Shown piece after piece: positions 28,554 through 38,637 of a stretch of 64,000 nucleotides of DNA (the stretch's first letter is position 1; every line of letters begins with the position of its first letter). Source of the stretch: Kushneria phyllosphaerae (GTDB lineage: Bacteria; Pseudomonadota; Gammaproteobacteria; Pseudomonadales; Halomonadaceae); contig NZ_ONZI01000004.1 of the NCBI RefSeq assembly GCF_900312995.1, positions 248,001 to 312,000 on the forward strand, in the 5' to 3' direction. The translations under genes and the position numbers were made by a program. The notes below the pieces were generated by a model. The model was given only the letters and a program-made list of their open reading frames with translations. It searched no databases and was not told the origin of the DNA.

Positions 28554-28823
28554 ATGACACCGGAAATGGTAATGAGTCTGGCCTATCGCGGTATGATGCT
28601 GACGCTGCTAATTGCAGCGCCGCTGCTGCTGGTCGCATTGACCGTTGGCCTGCTGGTGAGCCTTTTCCAGGCCGCCACCCAGATCAACGAAATGACACTT
28701 TCCTTTATTCCCAAGATTCTGGCGGTCTTTACAACGCTGATCATTGGCGGGTCCTGGATGCTGGGGACGCTCTCCGATTTTACTCGAGAGCTTTTTAACA
28801 ATATCCCCGCCATGATCGGCTAG
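28554..28823 (+). CDS. fliQ: Flagellar export gate protein FliQ
   Basis: 89 residues, two transmembrane helices (GMMLTLLIAAPLLLVALTVGLLVSLFQA and ILAVFTTLIIGGSWMLGTL) with the conserved ATQINEMTLSFIPK loop between. It forms the outer helical layer of the FliPQR gate. A strong AAGGAG site precedes the ATG. Confidence 0.97.
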   Translation: MTPEMVMSLAYRGMMLTLLIAAPLLLVALTVGLLVSLFQAATQINEMTLSFIPKILAVFTTLIIGGSWMLGTLSDFTRELFNNIPAMIG

Positions 28824-28834
28824 AGGGCCTTCCT

Positions 28835-29617
28835 TTGCTGGAGATTACTTCCGCCCAGCTCGATGCGTGGCTAACGGCATTTCTCTGGCCCTTTGTCAGA
28901 ATTCTGGCGTTCATCGGCGCCGCACCCATCTTTGGCGAAAACGCTTTCCCTCGAACAGCCAAGGTAGGGCTTGCCTTTGCCCTGACCGTGGTCGTGGCCC
29001 CTGTACTGCCCCCCATGCCGAATGTTCCCCCGGCGTCCTGGGCGGGTATCATGATCATTATCCAGCAGTTTCTTATCGGCGCAGCACTTGGGCTGGTCAT
29101 GCGGGTGGTGTTTGCCGCCATCCAGGCCGCCGGTGATTATATTGCCCTGCAAATGGGCCTCTCCTTTGCCTCTTTCTACTCGCCTGAAGCCCAGGGAACG
29201 ACCACTGTGCTGGCTCGTTTTCTCAACATGATTGCGATTCTCATGTTCATGGCCCTCAATGGTCATACCATCATGATCCGGCTTTTGATCGAGACCTTTA
29301 CCCGCCTGCCGATCGGTCAGACTGGACTTGAGCCGGCCGGCTTCGATGCGATCGCACGCTGGGGCAGCTTTATCTTTTCGGCCGGCTTTTTGATGGCCCT
29401 GCCCATAGTGACAGCCCTTTTGATCATCAATATCTCGATGGGCATTCTTAACCGCGCGTCACCGCAGTTCTCGATCTTCTCTGTGGGCTTTCCCATTACC
29501 TTGACGACCGGGGTCATACTTCTGACCTTCATGACGCCGGAACTGGGCACGATCTTCCAGCGGATGTTTGAAAGTGCCCTCAATCAGATGGTCAACATCA
29601 CGGAGCTTTTTTCCTGA
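28835..29617 (+). CDS. fliR: Flagellar export gate protein FliR (TTG start)
   Basis: 260-residue polytopic gate subunit. It has the family's FAFIGAAPIFGE-type start (RILAFIGAAPIFGENAFPR), GDYIALQMGLSFASFYSPEAQG and a hydrophobic C-terminal half. The start is TTG 28835 with AGGG upstream, 11 bases after fliQ; no ATG gives a full-length family match. Last gene of the fliL-R operon. Confidence 0.95.
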   Translation: MLEITSAQLDAWLTAFLWPFVRILAFIGAAPIFGENAFPRTAKVGLAFALTVVVAPVLPPMPNVPPASWAGIMIIIQQFLIGAALGLVMRVVFAAIQAAGDYIALQMGLSFASFYSPEAQGTTTVLARFLNMIAILMFMALNGHTIMIRLLIETFTRLPIGQTGLEPAGFDAIARWGSFIFSAGFLMALPIVTALLIINISMGILNRASPQFSIFSVGFPITLTTGVILLTFMTPELGTIFQRMFESALNQMVNITELFS

Positions 29618-29772
29618 CGCTATTACCCTCTGAACCTGCCATCCGACGTTCATCCCTTTGCTGCACACCTGCCAAGGCCTTTAACAGCATCATCTGAAAG
29701 CCACATGTCTCTTGCTTCCAGACGCCATATCCCCTTTGGAAAACCATGTTGCTTTCAGAAGATGGTCAATAA

Positions 29773-29806
29773 AAAACCCCGCGCTGATATTCAGCGCGGG
29801 GTTTTT
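29773..29806. terminator. Bidirectional terminator between fliR and flgL
   Basis: A long perfect stem (AAAACCCCGCGCTGA/TCAGCGCGGGGTTTT) with a TAT loop. A and T runs at the two ends give a U tail in either direction, so it serves both fliR (plus) and flgL (minus). Confidence 0.95.
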
Positions 29807-29832
29807 CGTATATGAACGTATTACATGCGGCG

Positions 29833-30774
29833 TTATCTGATCAGGCTGAACAGTGAAGTCTGCTGTGTCTGCATGAACATCTTCTGGGAGGCCTCAAGTC
29901 CGATCTGACCCAGCGTATAGCGGGAGATGGCTTCGGCGTAATCCAGATCCTCCAGGTCAGAGATGGCCGTCTTGTTGCTGATGACACGTGTATCACCAAT
30001 ATCACCCAGCACATCCAGTTCGTTGAGCTTGCTGCCGATCGCAGAACGCACGCTCAGAACGTTGTTGCTGCCACTGTCGATCTGACGATTAACCTGATCC
30101 AGCGTGGTCCGAAAATCCCCCTGGTTATCAGCCGTCTGCGGAATTCTCAACGTATCAATAGCCGTTTTAAACACCTTAAAAAGATCGCTCGGCGCATCAC
30201 CACCGTTGGTAGCAGGTACATTGAAGACTTCCGAACCAGCCGCATTAACGTTCATCGTACGGGAGGCATCAACCTGCAGGTTCAAGGACAATTTATCCCC
30301 TGCGTAATCCTGAAGAGTACCGTCAGGAGCCGTTTCATAGGGCTTGACGTTACCCTTTGATCCGGAAAACATGTAGAGGCCACTGCTGTCCTTGGTATTG
30401 GCCAGCCCCTGCATCTGGTTGTAGAGGCCTTCGAGTTCCGTGGCCACCGAGGCACGGTCGCCATCCGTATAAGTGCCGTTACCGGCCTTGACGATCAGCC
30501 CCTTGGCACTGACCAACAGATCAGACACGCTATCCAGGGTGTTTTCCTGCAACGACAGCGTACTGGTTGCCGTAATCCGGCTGTCCTTATACTGCTCCTG
30601 CACGGCCTGGTCCTGCTTGACGATCAACGCCTGTGAGGCAGCACGTGGATCATCAGAAGGCGAGACAATGCGCTTGCCATTGGCCACCTGCTCGCCCACC
30701 TTCGACAGATCGCTCTGGCGACCCTGCATGGCATTCTGACTACGCTCGAACATCATTGAAGTACTAATACGCAT
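29833..30774 (-). CDS. flgL: Flagellar hook-filament junction protein FlgL (HAP3)
   Basis: 313 residues, related to flagellin at both ends: MRISTSMMFERSQNAMQGRQSDLSKVGEQVANGKRI at the start, and LDYAEAISRYTLGQIGLEASQKMFMQTQQTSLFSLIR at the end. It joins the hook, through FlgK, to the filament. 11 bases downstream of flgK, in an operon served by the sigma-28 promoter at 32453. Confidence 0.96.
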   Translation of the reverse strand: MRISTSMMFERSQNAMQGRQSDLSKVGEQVANGKRIVSPSDDPRAASQALIVKQDQAVQEQYKDSRITATSTLSLQENTLDSVSDLLVSAKGLIVKAGNGTYTDGDRASVATELEGLYNQMQGLANTKDSSGLYMFSGSKGNVKPYETAPDGTLQDYAGDKLSLNLQVDASRTMNVNAAGSEVFNVPATNGGDAPSDLFKVFKTAIDTLRIPQTADNQGDFRTTLDQVNRQIDSGSNNVLSVRSAIGSKLNELDVLGDIGDTRVISNKTAISDLEDLDYAEAISRYTLGQIGLEASQKMFMQTQQTSLFSLIR

Positions 30775-30785
30775 TTTTACGCCCC

Positions 30786-32408
30786 TTAACGCATGATGCC
30801 GATCAGCGCGTCGAACATCTCCGAGGAGGCCCGGATCATCTGCGCACTGGCACTGTAAAGCTGCTGATATTTGAGCATGTTGGCCGCTTCTTCATCGATA
30901 TTAACTCCCGATACCGACTGCTGCGCGCTTTTAAGCTCCTGGGAAATCTGGGTTTGAGCAGCGTTGCTGCTCTTGAGTGTCGCCGTCTTGTTGCCGACAT
31001 CACTGACCATCGAGGCATAGGCCGTATTCAGGCTGGTGCTGCCGTTGATCAGCTTTTCACTTTGAATATTGGCCATGGCCAGCGCGTTGCTGTTGCCACG
31101 TACGCCCTCACTCATGCTACCGCGTGCAGCAATGCCTTCCGGCGTCATGTCGCTACTGACACTGAGTTTGCTGGCAGCGTTATCCAGCGGCTTGATGACG
31201 AAGCTGTCGCCAGAGGAAAGTCCCGCTGGCAGTTCAATATTGAGGCCGGCATCGGCAGCATTGACTGCCTTTCCGCTATCCAGACGCGTCAGTGAATAAC
31301 CGTCACTGGTCACCGTCAGCTTGTAGTTGCTGGCCGCTACCTTTGAAATATCGTCTGTAAAGGAGACCGCAGGCATGCCATCGCTGCTGTTGGCCCTGCT
31401 GGCCACGACGGACGGTTCACTGGTGGTGAACAGTGCCTTGCCAGCAGCATCATCCAGATCAAACCCATTGGTCTGCAGATCATTGACGCTAGTGGCCAGC
31501 GCATGTGCTATCTGGTCTACGCGCAGCTGCGTGGGTTCGAGCGACTGGCTGCGAAACTGCACCAGTCCGCCCAGTGTGCCGCCGGTAAGCCTGCTTTCAT
31601 CAAGCTCGAACAGGTTACCGTCGCTAGCCTTGAGCGCCACCACCTGACGAGTCGGATCATCTTCCGAGGCGACCATTTGCAGTGACTGTACCTGCTTGCC
31701 CGCCACCAGCGTCTGACCGGTCGACAGCGACACCATATACTGACCGTCCTGGTCGACGACGGAGACGCCCACCAGACTACTCATTTTGGCGACCAGCAGA
31801 TCACGCTGATCCAGCATGTCGTTGGGCGGTGTACCGGTTTTGGCCTGCGTCTGGGTAATCTGAACGTTGAGCGTGGCGATCTGCTTTGAATAACTGTTGA
31901 TCTCATCGACCGCACCGCCCATCTGCGCCACGGTATTGTCCGACATGTTTTTCAAATAACTGTCGGTGGCGCGAAACTGTGCCGTCATGCTTTCGGCATT
32001 GCCCAGCATGGCCTGGCGCGCCGAAGTATCGGCAGGATTGTTGGCCATGGTCTGCACGCCCTTGAAAAAGGACTGCATCTGCTTATTGAGGCCGGCGTCG
32101 CCATCACCCAGCAGGTTATCGATCTGGGATATCTGGGCCAGGTGCGACTTGCTGGCGCCCAGCTCACTATTGGCTTCATTGAGCTGGGTGCTGAGATACT
32201 GCTGATACTGGCGCTGTACGCCGGTTACACTCACGCCACTACCGGCAAAAAGACCACTGGCGCTGGTGCCCTTTGATTCTGCAAGCCCGGTAATCTGGCG
32301 GTTGTAGCCTTCGGTATTAACGTTTGCAACGTTATTGCTTGTGGTATTCAGGCCGATCTGGGCTGCTCGCAGCCCGCTCAACGCTGTCCCCATCAGTGAA
32401 CCGGACAT
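30786..32408 (-). CDS. flgK: Flagellar hook-filament junction protein FlgK (HAP1)
   Basis: 540 residues. The N terminus MSGSLMGTALSGLRAAQIGLNTTSNNVANVNTEGYNRQ and the C terminus (VNIDEEAANMLKYQQLYSASAQMIRASSEMFDALI) are the family's D0 coiled coils. Start at ATG 32408, five bases after AGGAA; the frame extends five codons further without a site. A very good FliA promoter lies 45 bases upstream, so flgKL is a late unit separated from flgJ. Confidence 0.96.
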   Translation of the reverse strand: MSGSLMGTALSGLRAAQIGLNTTSNNVANVNTEGYNRQITGLAESKGTSASGLFAGSGVSVTGVQRQYQQYLSTQLNEANSELGASKSHLAQISQIDNLLGDGDAGLNKQMQSFFKGVQTMANNPADTSARQAMLGNAESMTAQFRATDSYLKNMSDNTVAQMGGAVDEINSYSKQIATLNVQITQTQAKTGTPPNDMLDQRDLLVAKMSSLVGVSVVDQDGQYMVSLSTGQTLVAGKQVQSLQMVASEDDPTRQVVALKASDGNLFELDESRLTGGTLGGLVQFRSQSLEPTQLRVDQIAHALATSVNDLQTNGFDLDDAAGKALFTTSEPSVVASRANSSDGMPAVSFTDDISKVAASNYKLTVTSDGYSLTRLDSGKAVNAADAGLNIELPAGLSSGDSFVIKPLDNAASKLSVSSDMTPEGIAARGSMSEGVRGNSNALAMANIQSEKLINGSTSLNTAYASMVSDVGNKTATLKSSNAAQTQISQELKSAQQSVSGVNIDEEAANMLKYQQLYSASAQMIRASSEMFDALIGIMR

Positions 32409-32452
32409 GGTGTTTCCTCGCACGCGCCCTTAAGGGTGTTATCTGTCATGTA

Positions 32453-32479
32453 CTATCGGCCGAACGCCGGGAAATTTTA
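32453..32479 (-). promoter_or_regulatory. Sigma-28 (FliA) promoter of flgK-flgL
   Basis: On the minus strand: TAAA (32479-32476), a 15-base spacer, and GCCGATAG (32460-32453; 7 of 8 to consensus). It lies between flgJ and flgK, 45 bases before the flgK start codon. Confidence 0.9.
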
Positions 32480-32513
32480 GGAAAACATGCCCTGTTCACA
32501 GGGCATTAATCGA

Positions 32514-33647
32514 TCAAAAAATTCTGCTGGCTTCATTTTCAACGGCATAGGCCATGGCAGCCCGTCGTTGGGTTACCGCTGATATATCACCATCCTGGCG
32601 ACCCTGTGTGCGCGAGGCATACAGCGACTGAGGTGCAGCTGCCTCGTCATTCGGCATTTGCGACATGATGGAGACCAGTTTTTCGCCATAGCGAGGGTCT
32701 GTCGCATAGCCACATTTTTGCAGCGCATGCGCCGCCGCCTCGGGCGTGCGGGCATCCAGTACCGGTTGATAGCGCGGGTTATCGGTCAAAAGACGCGCAT
32801 AGTCGGAAAACGCCGCCTCATAAGAGTCATATACGCGAAAGGCCGCCCGCTCCTTGTGAGCGGTGCCCGCTTCAAACTCAGTGGTCATGACGCTTGCCCG
32901 ATCGCCCTGCCAGCCGCCGGTTGCCTTGATGTTGAAAAGGTTGTGACTGGCCTTGCCATCATCAGTGCGAATTTCCTTCGCGCCCCAGCCGGTTTCAAGG
33001 GCCGCCTGGGCCAGAATTAACTGATGCGGGATTCCCGTACGCTCACTGACAGCCCGTGCTGCCGAGCCCATTTTCGAGACAAAAGAAGAGACATGCGGGG
33101 CCACATCCGCCATCATTTTCTGATGGTCGACCCGGTCCTGTAGACCGCCACCCAGCGAGGTGTAGCCTTCAATCAGCGGCCCGCGCTTTTGCTCGGCGGG
33201 CTTGACCACATGACTGCCTGAATCGAGGCGCGCGTTGTATTTCAACTGCTCGTCGCTCAACGGAATGGCCAGCGCTGAGGGGATATTGCGGGACTGCGCC
33301 GTCAGCGTTTCAAGCGAATCATTGGGTGACTGGCTAGCGGCCTGAGCACTGTCCTTGTTCGACAGTTGCTTGATCATCATGTCGGACAGACCGATCCCTT
33401 GTTCGGAGAGGTTCTGCGCCCACTGCTGATCCAGCATTTTGGTATAGGTATCCATGCTGTCGCTTTTGAGCAGATCGCTTTTGGGCATGGCATCGCGCAT
33501 GCTTTTCAGCATCTTTTGCAGAAACAGCGCTTCAAACTGCTGCGTGGTTTCCTTGAGACTCTCCTGAGGATTGTCACGCGCGCTGTACTTGAGCTTCGAC
33601 AACCCCTGCACATCGAGCGCAAAACTTCCCCGACTGTCCATTGCCAT
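32514..33647 (-). CDS. flgJ: Peptidoglycan hydrolase FlgJ (rod cap plus glucosaminidase)
   Basis: 377 residues, the two-domain form. Residues ~30-115 are the rod-binding domain (TTQQFEALFLQKMLKSMRDAMPKSDLL, then MDTYTKMLDQQWAQNLSEQGIGLSDMM). From ~195 onward is a glycoside hydrolase family 73 domain with the catalytic glutamate in LILAQAALETGWGAKEI. It cuts a hole in the cell wall for the rod. Its start codon shares one base with the flgI stop. Confidence 0.96.
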   Translation of the reverse strand: MAMDSRGSFALDVQGLSKLKYSARDNPQESLKETTQQFEALFLQKMLKSMRDAMPKSDLLKSDSMDTYTKMLDQQWAQNLSEQGIGLSDMMIKQLSNKDSAQAASQSPNDSLETLTAQSRNIPSALAIPLSDEQLKYNARLDSGSHVVKPAEQKRGPLIEGYTSLGGGLQDRVDHQKMMADVAPHVSSFVSKMGSAARAVSERTGIPHQLILAQAALETGWGAKEIRTDDGKASHNLFNIKATGGWQGDRASVMTTEFEAGTAHKERAAFRVYDSYEAAFSDYARLLTDNPRYQPVLDARTPEAAAHALQKCGYATDPRYGEKLVSIMSQMPNDEAAAPQSLYASRTQGRQDGDISAVTQRRAAMAYAVENEASRIF

Positions 33648-34777
33648 TAGATGATCTCCAGATCCGCGTTGAGCGCACCGGCCGATTTCAGCGCCTGAAG
33701 AATGGCCATCAGGTCATTGGGAGTGGCGCCCAGACGATTCAGCGCATCCACTACCTGACTCAGGTCCGCCTCGCCACTGACAATACTCAGCGCTCCGGAC
33801 TCTTCCTGTACGTTGATGTCGGCATTGGGTACCACAGCAGTTTGCCCGCCTGACAAGGCATTCGGTTGGCTGATAATGGGGTTGGAATCTATCGTAATCG
33901 AGAGATTGCCATGAGCGATCGCCGCTCGGTTAAGCGTGACGCGAGTGTTCATCGCCACCGAGCCCGTGCGAGCATTCATGATGACCTTCGGTGTCACCAC
34001 GCCCGGGTCCACATCGATGTTCTGTACACGCGCCATAAAAGAGACCTGGGAGGCACTATCCAGCGGTGCCGCCAGCGAAATCACGCGTGAATTCTGGGCC
34101 ACGGCAATTCCCTGACCCATGGCATTGTTGATGGCATTCATGGTACGCAGGGCCGTATTGAAATCGGCGTCCTTGAGCTCCAGATCGATACGCCCCTGCT
34201 CGGCCATCTGAACCGGCACCGTACGCTCGATGATCGCGCCGCCCGGAATACGACCGGAAGACGTCTGGTTGACTTGTACGCTGCTGCCGGCGGCCTGGGC
34301 ACTGATGCCCGGGATGACCATATTGCCCTGCCCCAGCGCATAGATCTGACCATCCGCGCCCTTTAGCGGCGTCATGAGCAGCGTGCCGCCCCGCAGGCTG
34401 CGGGCGTTACCAACCGAGGACACGGTGATATCAAGCCTCTGTCCCGGGCTTGAAAATGGTGGCAGCTCGGCAGTAACCATGACGGCGGCCACATTCTTGA
34501 GCTGCATATTGGTGCCGGCCGGTATCGTGACCCCAAGCTCTGAAAGCATGTTGGTGACAGATTGCCCGGTAAAGGGCGCCTGCATGGTCTGATCCCCCGT
34601 GTTGTCCAGACCCACGACCAGGCCATATCCCACCAGCGGGTTTGAGCGCACGCCTGCAAAGGTGGCAATGTCGCCCAGCCGGGCTGCCTGAGCCTGACAG
34701 GCCAGGCCCATCAGAACGCAGCCGCTCAACAGCAGCGCGGCGCCATGAAGGGAGACGGATTTCAACATTGCCATCAT
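33647..34777 (-). CDS. flgI: Flagellar P-ring protein FlgI
   Basis: 376-residue periplasmic protein forming the bushing in the peptidoglycan layer. A Sec signal peptide (SVSLHGAALLLSGCVLMGLACQAQA) is followed by the family opening RLGDIATFAGVRSNPLVGYGLVVGLDNTGDQTMQAPFT. The C-terminal part contains VVDALNRLGATPNDLMAILQALKSAGALNADLEII. 15 bases after flgH. FlgA, encoded at 40406, is its assembly chaperone. Confidence 0.97.
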   Translation of the reverse strand: MMAMLKSVSLHGAALLLSGCVLMGLACQAQAARLGDIATFAGVRSNPLVGYGLVVGLDNTGDQTMQAPFTGQSVTNMLSELGVTIPAGTNMQLKNVAAVMVTAELPPFSSPGQRLDITVSSVGNARSLRGGTLLMTPLKGADGQIYALGQGNMVIPGISAQAAGSSVQVNQTSSGRIPGGAIIERTVPVQMAEQGRIDLELKDADFNTALRTMNAINNAMGQGIAVAQNSRVISLAAPLDSASQVSFMARVQNIDVDPGVVTPKVIMNARTGSVAMNTRVTLNRAAIAHGNLSITIDSNPIISQPNALSGGQTAVVPNADINVQEESGALSIVSGEADLSQVVDALNRLGATPNDLMAILQALKSAGALNADLEII

Positions 34778-34792
34778 TGTGAAATTCCTCGA

Positions 34793-35470
34793 TTAAAACG
34801 GTGAAATATTGAGGAAGAAGCGCTGCATCCAGCCCATGGTCTGCGCCTCGTTGATATACCCATCGCCGTAATACTCAAGTCGTGCATCGGCCACCTGGGT
34901 CGACGGTACTGTATTGAGCCCGGTAATCGTGCGCGGGTTAACGGTGCCCGAAAAACGGATGTACTCGGTGCCCTGATTAATGCCGATGCGCTTCTCGCCG
35001 GCGACCTGGAAGTTACCGTTGGGAAGCACATTCATGACCGTGGTGGTAATGGTGCCGACAAAGGTATTGGAGGCATTCGCGCCTCCCTGTCCCTGAAATG
35101 TATTGGTGCCGGAAAGACTGGTCGTCTGACCGTCCAGCAGCCCACCGATGACTCGTGGTGCGGCTTCAAGGCCAAGCGCCGTAGAACCGTTTCGGGTGGC
35201 GTTGGCCGCCGAGCTCTTGGTGGCGCTGACATTTTCATTGAGCACGATGGTTAAAATGTCGCCTACGCCGCGTGGTCGACGGTCCTCAAACAGGGGCCGG
35301 GTATAGTTGCTTTGATAGATCGAGCCGTTGGCGACCGGCATCGGCGGAAGCTGAGGCGGTGCAGTGGTCGGCCCTTCCACCACGTTTTGGCGTGGGATCT
35401 GGGCACAGGCCACCATCATCATGGCCATACACGCCACCAGAAACAGCTTCCACAAACGCATGTATCGCAT
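34793..35470 (-). CDS. flgH: Flagellar L-ring lipoprotein FlgH
   Basis: 225-residue outer-membrane ring protein. It has a lipoprotein signal with lipobox MVAC (Cys22), then the family segments [39 protein letters not shown] and a C terminus ending [28 protein letters not shown]. Start at ATG 35470, six bases after GGGGA; an ATG three bases upstream is equally possible. The longest frame starts earlier but lacks a site. Confidence 0.95.
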   Translation of the reverse strand: MRYMRLWKLFLVACMAMMMVACAQIPRQNVVEGPTTAPPQLPPMPVANGSIYQSNYTRPLFEDRRPRGVGDILTIVLNENVSATKSSAANATRNGSTALGLEAAPRVIGGLLDGQTTSLSGTNTFQGQGGANASNTFVGTITTTVMNVLPNGNFQVAGEKRIGINQGTEYIRFSGTVNPRTITGLNTVPSTQVADARLEYYGDGYINEAQTMGWMQRFFLNISPF

Positions 35471-35515
35471 CATTGATCCCCGGTTAACCCTGCACACGTG
35501 CATCAATCTTCCCTG

Positions 35516-36298
35516 TCAGAGCTGAGTCAGACGCGCCAGCATCTGGTCTACGGTCGATACGGCCTTGGAGTTGATCTCATAGGCACGCTGTGTCTCGATC
35601 ATGCTGACCATCTCCTCCACGACATTGACGTTGGAGGTTTCCACAAAGCCCTGATAGATCGTGCCGGCACCGTTATTGCCCGGGATACTGTCATTACGCG
35701 GCCCGGAAGCATCGGTTTCGAGATAGAGGTTGTCGCCAATGCTTTCCAGACCGGTCGGATTGATAAAGGTCGTCAACTGAAGCTGGCCAACCTGCTGGCT
35801 GGCTGCAGCGCCCGGCACTGTCACCGAGACCAGACCATCATTGGAAATCGATACCGACAGCGCGTTGGCCGGGATCACGATACCCGGGTCGATCGGAAAA
35901 CCGTTGGCGGTGACCAGCTGCCCGTCCTGGTTGACCTGAAAGGCGCCATCGCGGGTGAACGAGTTGGTGCCATCAGGCATCTGCACCGCAAAGAAGCCAT
36001 CGCCACGGATCGCGACATCCTTGGTGTTACCGGTCTGCTCCAGGTTGCCCTGGGTATGCAGACGCTCGGTGGCCACGGCGCGAACACCGGTACCGATCTG
36101 AAGGCCCGAAGGCAGATTGGTCTGCACCGACGACATCGAACCGGGCTGGCGCAGGTTCTGATACAACAGATCCTCGAACACCGCGCGCGAGCGCTTGAAA
36201 CCATTGGTCGAGACGTTGGCCAGGTTGTTGGAAATGACATCCATGTTGGTCTGCTGAGCATCAAGACCGGTCTTGGCAATCCAGAGTGCATTAATCAT
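35516..36298 (-). CDS. flgG: Flagellar distal rod protein FlgG
   Basis: 260 residues. The start [47 protein letters not shown] and end [28 protein letters not shown] are canonical. GGAGA lies five bases before ATG 36298, favouring it over the ATG four codons upstream. Part of the flgFGHIJ block. Confidence 0.97.
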   Translation of the reverse strand: MINALWIAKTGLDAQQTNMDVISNNLANVSTNGFKRSRAVFEDLLYQNLRQPGSMSSVQTNLPSGLQIGTGVRAVATERLHTQGNLEQTGNTKDVAIRGDGFFAVQMPDGTNSFTRDGAFQVNQDGQLVTANGFPIDPGIVIPANALSVSISNDGLVSVTVPGAAASQQVGQLQLTTFINPTGLESIGDNLYLETDASGPRNDSIPGNNGAGTIYQGFVETSNVNVVEEMVSMIETQRAYEINSKAVSTVDQMLARLTQL

Positions 36299-36370
36299 CG
36301 TTTTCTCCATTCACCGGCAATGATCCGGTGACGTCATGTGCCTGGTCAGAGCCGTCATGGCCCGGAAACA

Positions 36371-37117
36371 TCAATTCATCGACAGCAGCGAGTTGGCACG
36401 CTGATCATTCTCGTCAGCGGTTGTCAGTACTTTCATGTTCATTTCAAAGCGCCGGGCCGTATCGATCATGGACACCATGGCTTCGGTCGGATTGACGTTG
36501 CTGCCCTCGAGCGTACCGCTGATGACCTGAACAGTTTCATCACGCGGCAGGGCGGCCATCGGACCACCCTGTGCATTCCAGGCACCGAAAAGACCGTCTT
36601 CACGTCGCGCCATGCGCCCATCGGGATTGCTGGCCAGCATCAGTCGACCCACTTCTGCCTGCGCCTGGGTACCGGCTTCTCGAGCGGAGATGGTGCCGTC
36701 ACCGGCGATCGAGACTTCGGCATTGAGCGGCAAGATAATGGGGCCGTCTTCTCCCATGACCGGCCGTCCCTGAGACATCAGCATCCCGGTAGGGTCGACC
36801 TGCAATCCACCATTGCGGGTATAGGCGGTGTCACCGTTGTTGGCCTGCACCGCCAGCCATCCTTCACCGTTAATGGCCACATCCAGCGCGCGACCGGTGG
36901 TGCTGAAAGAGCCGGCCGTAAAATCGGAGCCCGGGGTGGAATCAACCGTAATGGCGCGCGTGGCGTAGCCTGCACCGTTGACCGGCACCGCCCGAGCGGC
37001 ACTGAGTTCGGCACGAAAGCCGCTGGTCGAGACGTTGGCCATATTGTTGGCAACGGCAGACTGCCGTTCCAGACTCTGCTTGGCGCCCGACATGGCGGTG
37101 TAGATGATTCTGTCCAT
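36371..37117 (-). CDS. flgF: Flagellar proximal rod protein FlgF
   Basis: 248 residues. Family opening MDRIIYTAMSGAKQSLERQSAVANNMANVSTSGFRAEL and C-terminal EGSNVNPTEAMVSMIDTARRFEMNMKVLTTADEND. It starts 212 bases after the flgE stop and behind a terminator, so this half of the flg genes is likely transcribed at least partly from its own promoter in 37118-37285. Confidence 0.96.
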   Translation of the reverse strand: MDRIIYTAMSGAKQSLERQSAVANNMANVSTSGFRAELSAARAVPVNGAGYATRAITVDSTPGSDFTAGSFSTTGRALDVAINGEGWLAVQANNGDTAYTRNGGLQVDPTGMLMSQGRPVMGEDGPIILPLNAEVSIAGDGTISAREAGTQAQAEVGRLMLASNPDGRMARREDGLFGAWNAQGGPMAALPRDETVQVISGTLEGSNVNPTEAMVSMIDTARRFEMNMKVLTTADENDQRANSLLSMN

Positions 37118-37285
37118 GACCCGCTCCGAAAAGCTTGAAGAAGTATCCCGGCCGGCACTTTCAGGTGTAACTGAATGCCTGCCCTTTGTGACGCCTAGTA
37201 AACACGCAAAGGCGTCTTCTCAAAGTCACAAGAAAGGCATGAGAAAGGTCGTATTTCGTCAGCTGCGATATTGCACATAAAAAAA

Positions 37286-37305
37286 GACCGGCCCTGAGGC
37301 CGGTC
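37286..37305 (-). terminator. Terminator between flgE and flgF
   Basis: A perfect 8-bp stem GACCGGCC/GGCCGGTC with a CTGA loop; the minus-strand tail is TTTTTTTATGTG. It ends the flgBCDE unit 24 bases after the flgE stop and partly insulates flgF-J. Confidence 0.92.
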
Positions 37306-37329
37306 GTCTTACTGCAGGGAGAGAACGGT

Positions 37330-38556
37330 TTAGCGCAGGTTGACCATGGTCTGCAGGATCTGATCCTGCGTCTTGATGGTCTGAGCGTTGGCCTGATAGT
37401 TGCGCTGCGCCACGATCATGGTCACCAGTTCAGCGGCCAGATCAACGTTGGAATTCTCAAGTGTTTGCGAACGCAGCGAGCCCAGCTGTCCTGTACCGGC
37501 ACTGCCCAGAAGCTCCTGACCGGAGTCAGTCGTTGCCAGCCAGGCGTTGTTACCGTCGGGCTTGAGTCCCTGCTCATTGGTAAAGCCGGCCAGCGCGACG
37601 CGGCCCAGTGCACGACTCTGGTTGTTGGAATACTTGCCCAGTACGTCGCCGTTGTCGGCAATGGAGACACCCGTCAGGCTACCTGCAGCGTAACCATTTT
37701 GCCCGGCCGCCTTGACCACGAAACTCCCACTATTCTGGGTAATGCTGGAGAGATCAATAGTAGCATTGATCCGGTTAGCTCCATTCTGCGGGTCAAGATC
37801 CAATGCCAGATTGCTATCGCCGGTAATTTTTCCATTGGGATCAAAGCTCAGCGTTTTAGGCCCTCCTCCCGAGACGATTTCAACGCCTTTGTTCAGAGCA
37901 TGCACATCCCAGGTATTGGGCGTTTCCGATTTCACAAAATACAGGTTGACCTGCTGAGCATTGCCCTGCGAATCATAGGTCGTCAGTGAGGTCTGCCAGT
38001 TGTAGCTCTTGGGATTGGTAGCATCAAAAGCAATGGGATCGCCGGCGGCGTTCAACTTGGCCGTGTCGGTCGAATCAAGGTTAAAGGTCATGCTGCCGCT
38101 GGTCGTGGCGCTGGCATCCAGATCCCCTTGGGCCACCTGCAGGGCCACCGGCTGGGCACCCGCCAGCACCACCGGATTGGCAGATGTCGGGTCATCCACC
38201 GGATAGCCCATCAGCCTGCCGCCAGTGTTGTTGACCAGAAAGCCATTGGAGTCCATCTGAAACTGGCCGTTGCGTGAATAGCTCACCTGCTGACCGTCGG
38301 TCAGACGAAAGAAACCACCGCCCTGAATGGCCAGGTCAAGATCACGGTCGGTGCTTTCCATGGCACCCTGGGAAAAAGCCTGTGTGATGGCTGAGACCTG
38401 CACACCAAGGCCTGCCTTGGCACCGGCATAAAGATCGGCAAACTCGGTACGGCTTTTCTTGAAGCCGACGGTCTGTGAGTTGGCAATATTGTGGCCGATG
38501 GTATCCAGCTGGCTGGATGCTGCATTAAGACCACTAACGCCCTGTGTAAAAGCCAT
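37330..38556 (-). CDS. flgE: Flagellar hook protein FlgE
   Basis: 408 residues. Start MAFTQGVSGLNAASSQLDTIGHNIANSQTVGFKKSRTEFADLYAG and end SNVDLAAELVTMIVAQRNYQANAQTIKTQDQILQTMVNLR are diagnostic. It forms the universal joint; hook length is set by FliK. Last gene of the flgBCDE unit. Confidence 0.97.
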   Translation of the reverse strand: MAFTQGVSGLNAASSQLDTIGHNIANSQTVGFKKSRTEFADLYAGAKAGLGVQVSAITQAFSQGAMESTDRDLDLAIQGGGFFRLTDGQQVSYSRNGQFQMDSNGFLVNNTGGRLMGYPVDDPTSANPVVLAGAQPVALQVAQGDLDASATTSGSMTFNLDSTDTAKLNAAGDPIAFDATNPKSYNWQTSLTTYDSQGNAQQVNLYFVKSETPNTWDVHALNKGVEIVSGGGPKTLSFDPNGKITGDSNLALDLDPQNGANRINATIDLSSITQNSGSFVVKAAGQNGYAAGSLTGVSIADNGDVLGKYSNNQSRALGRVALAGFTNEQGLKPDGNNAWLATTDSGQELLGSAGTGQLGSLRSQTLENSNVDLAAELVTMIVAQRNYQANAQTIKTQDQILQTMVNLR

Positions 38557-38637
38557 GATTCATCCCCTGATTAAAAGTCGTCTTACCGGCCTTTGCCGGC
38601 TGGATCATAGGACGCGCAACACCGCGCCCGGTGTGCG

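Noticed and set aside
35498..37138. Two long plus-strand frames (277 and 266 codons) over flgG and flgF
   Set aside because: Antisense to canonical rod genes, with no start signals and His/Arg-rich shadow composition.
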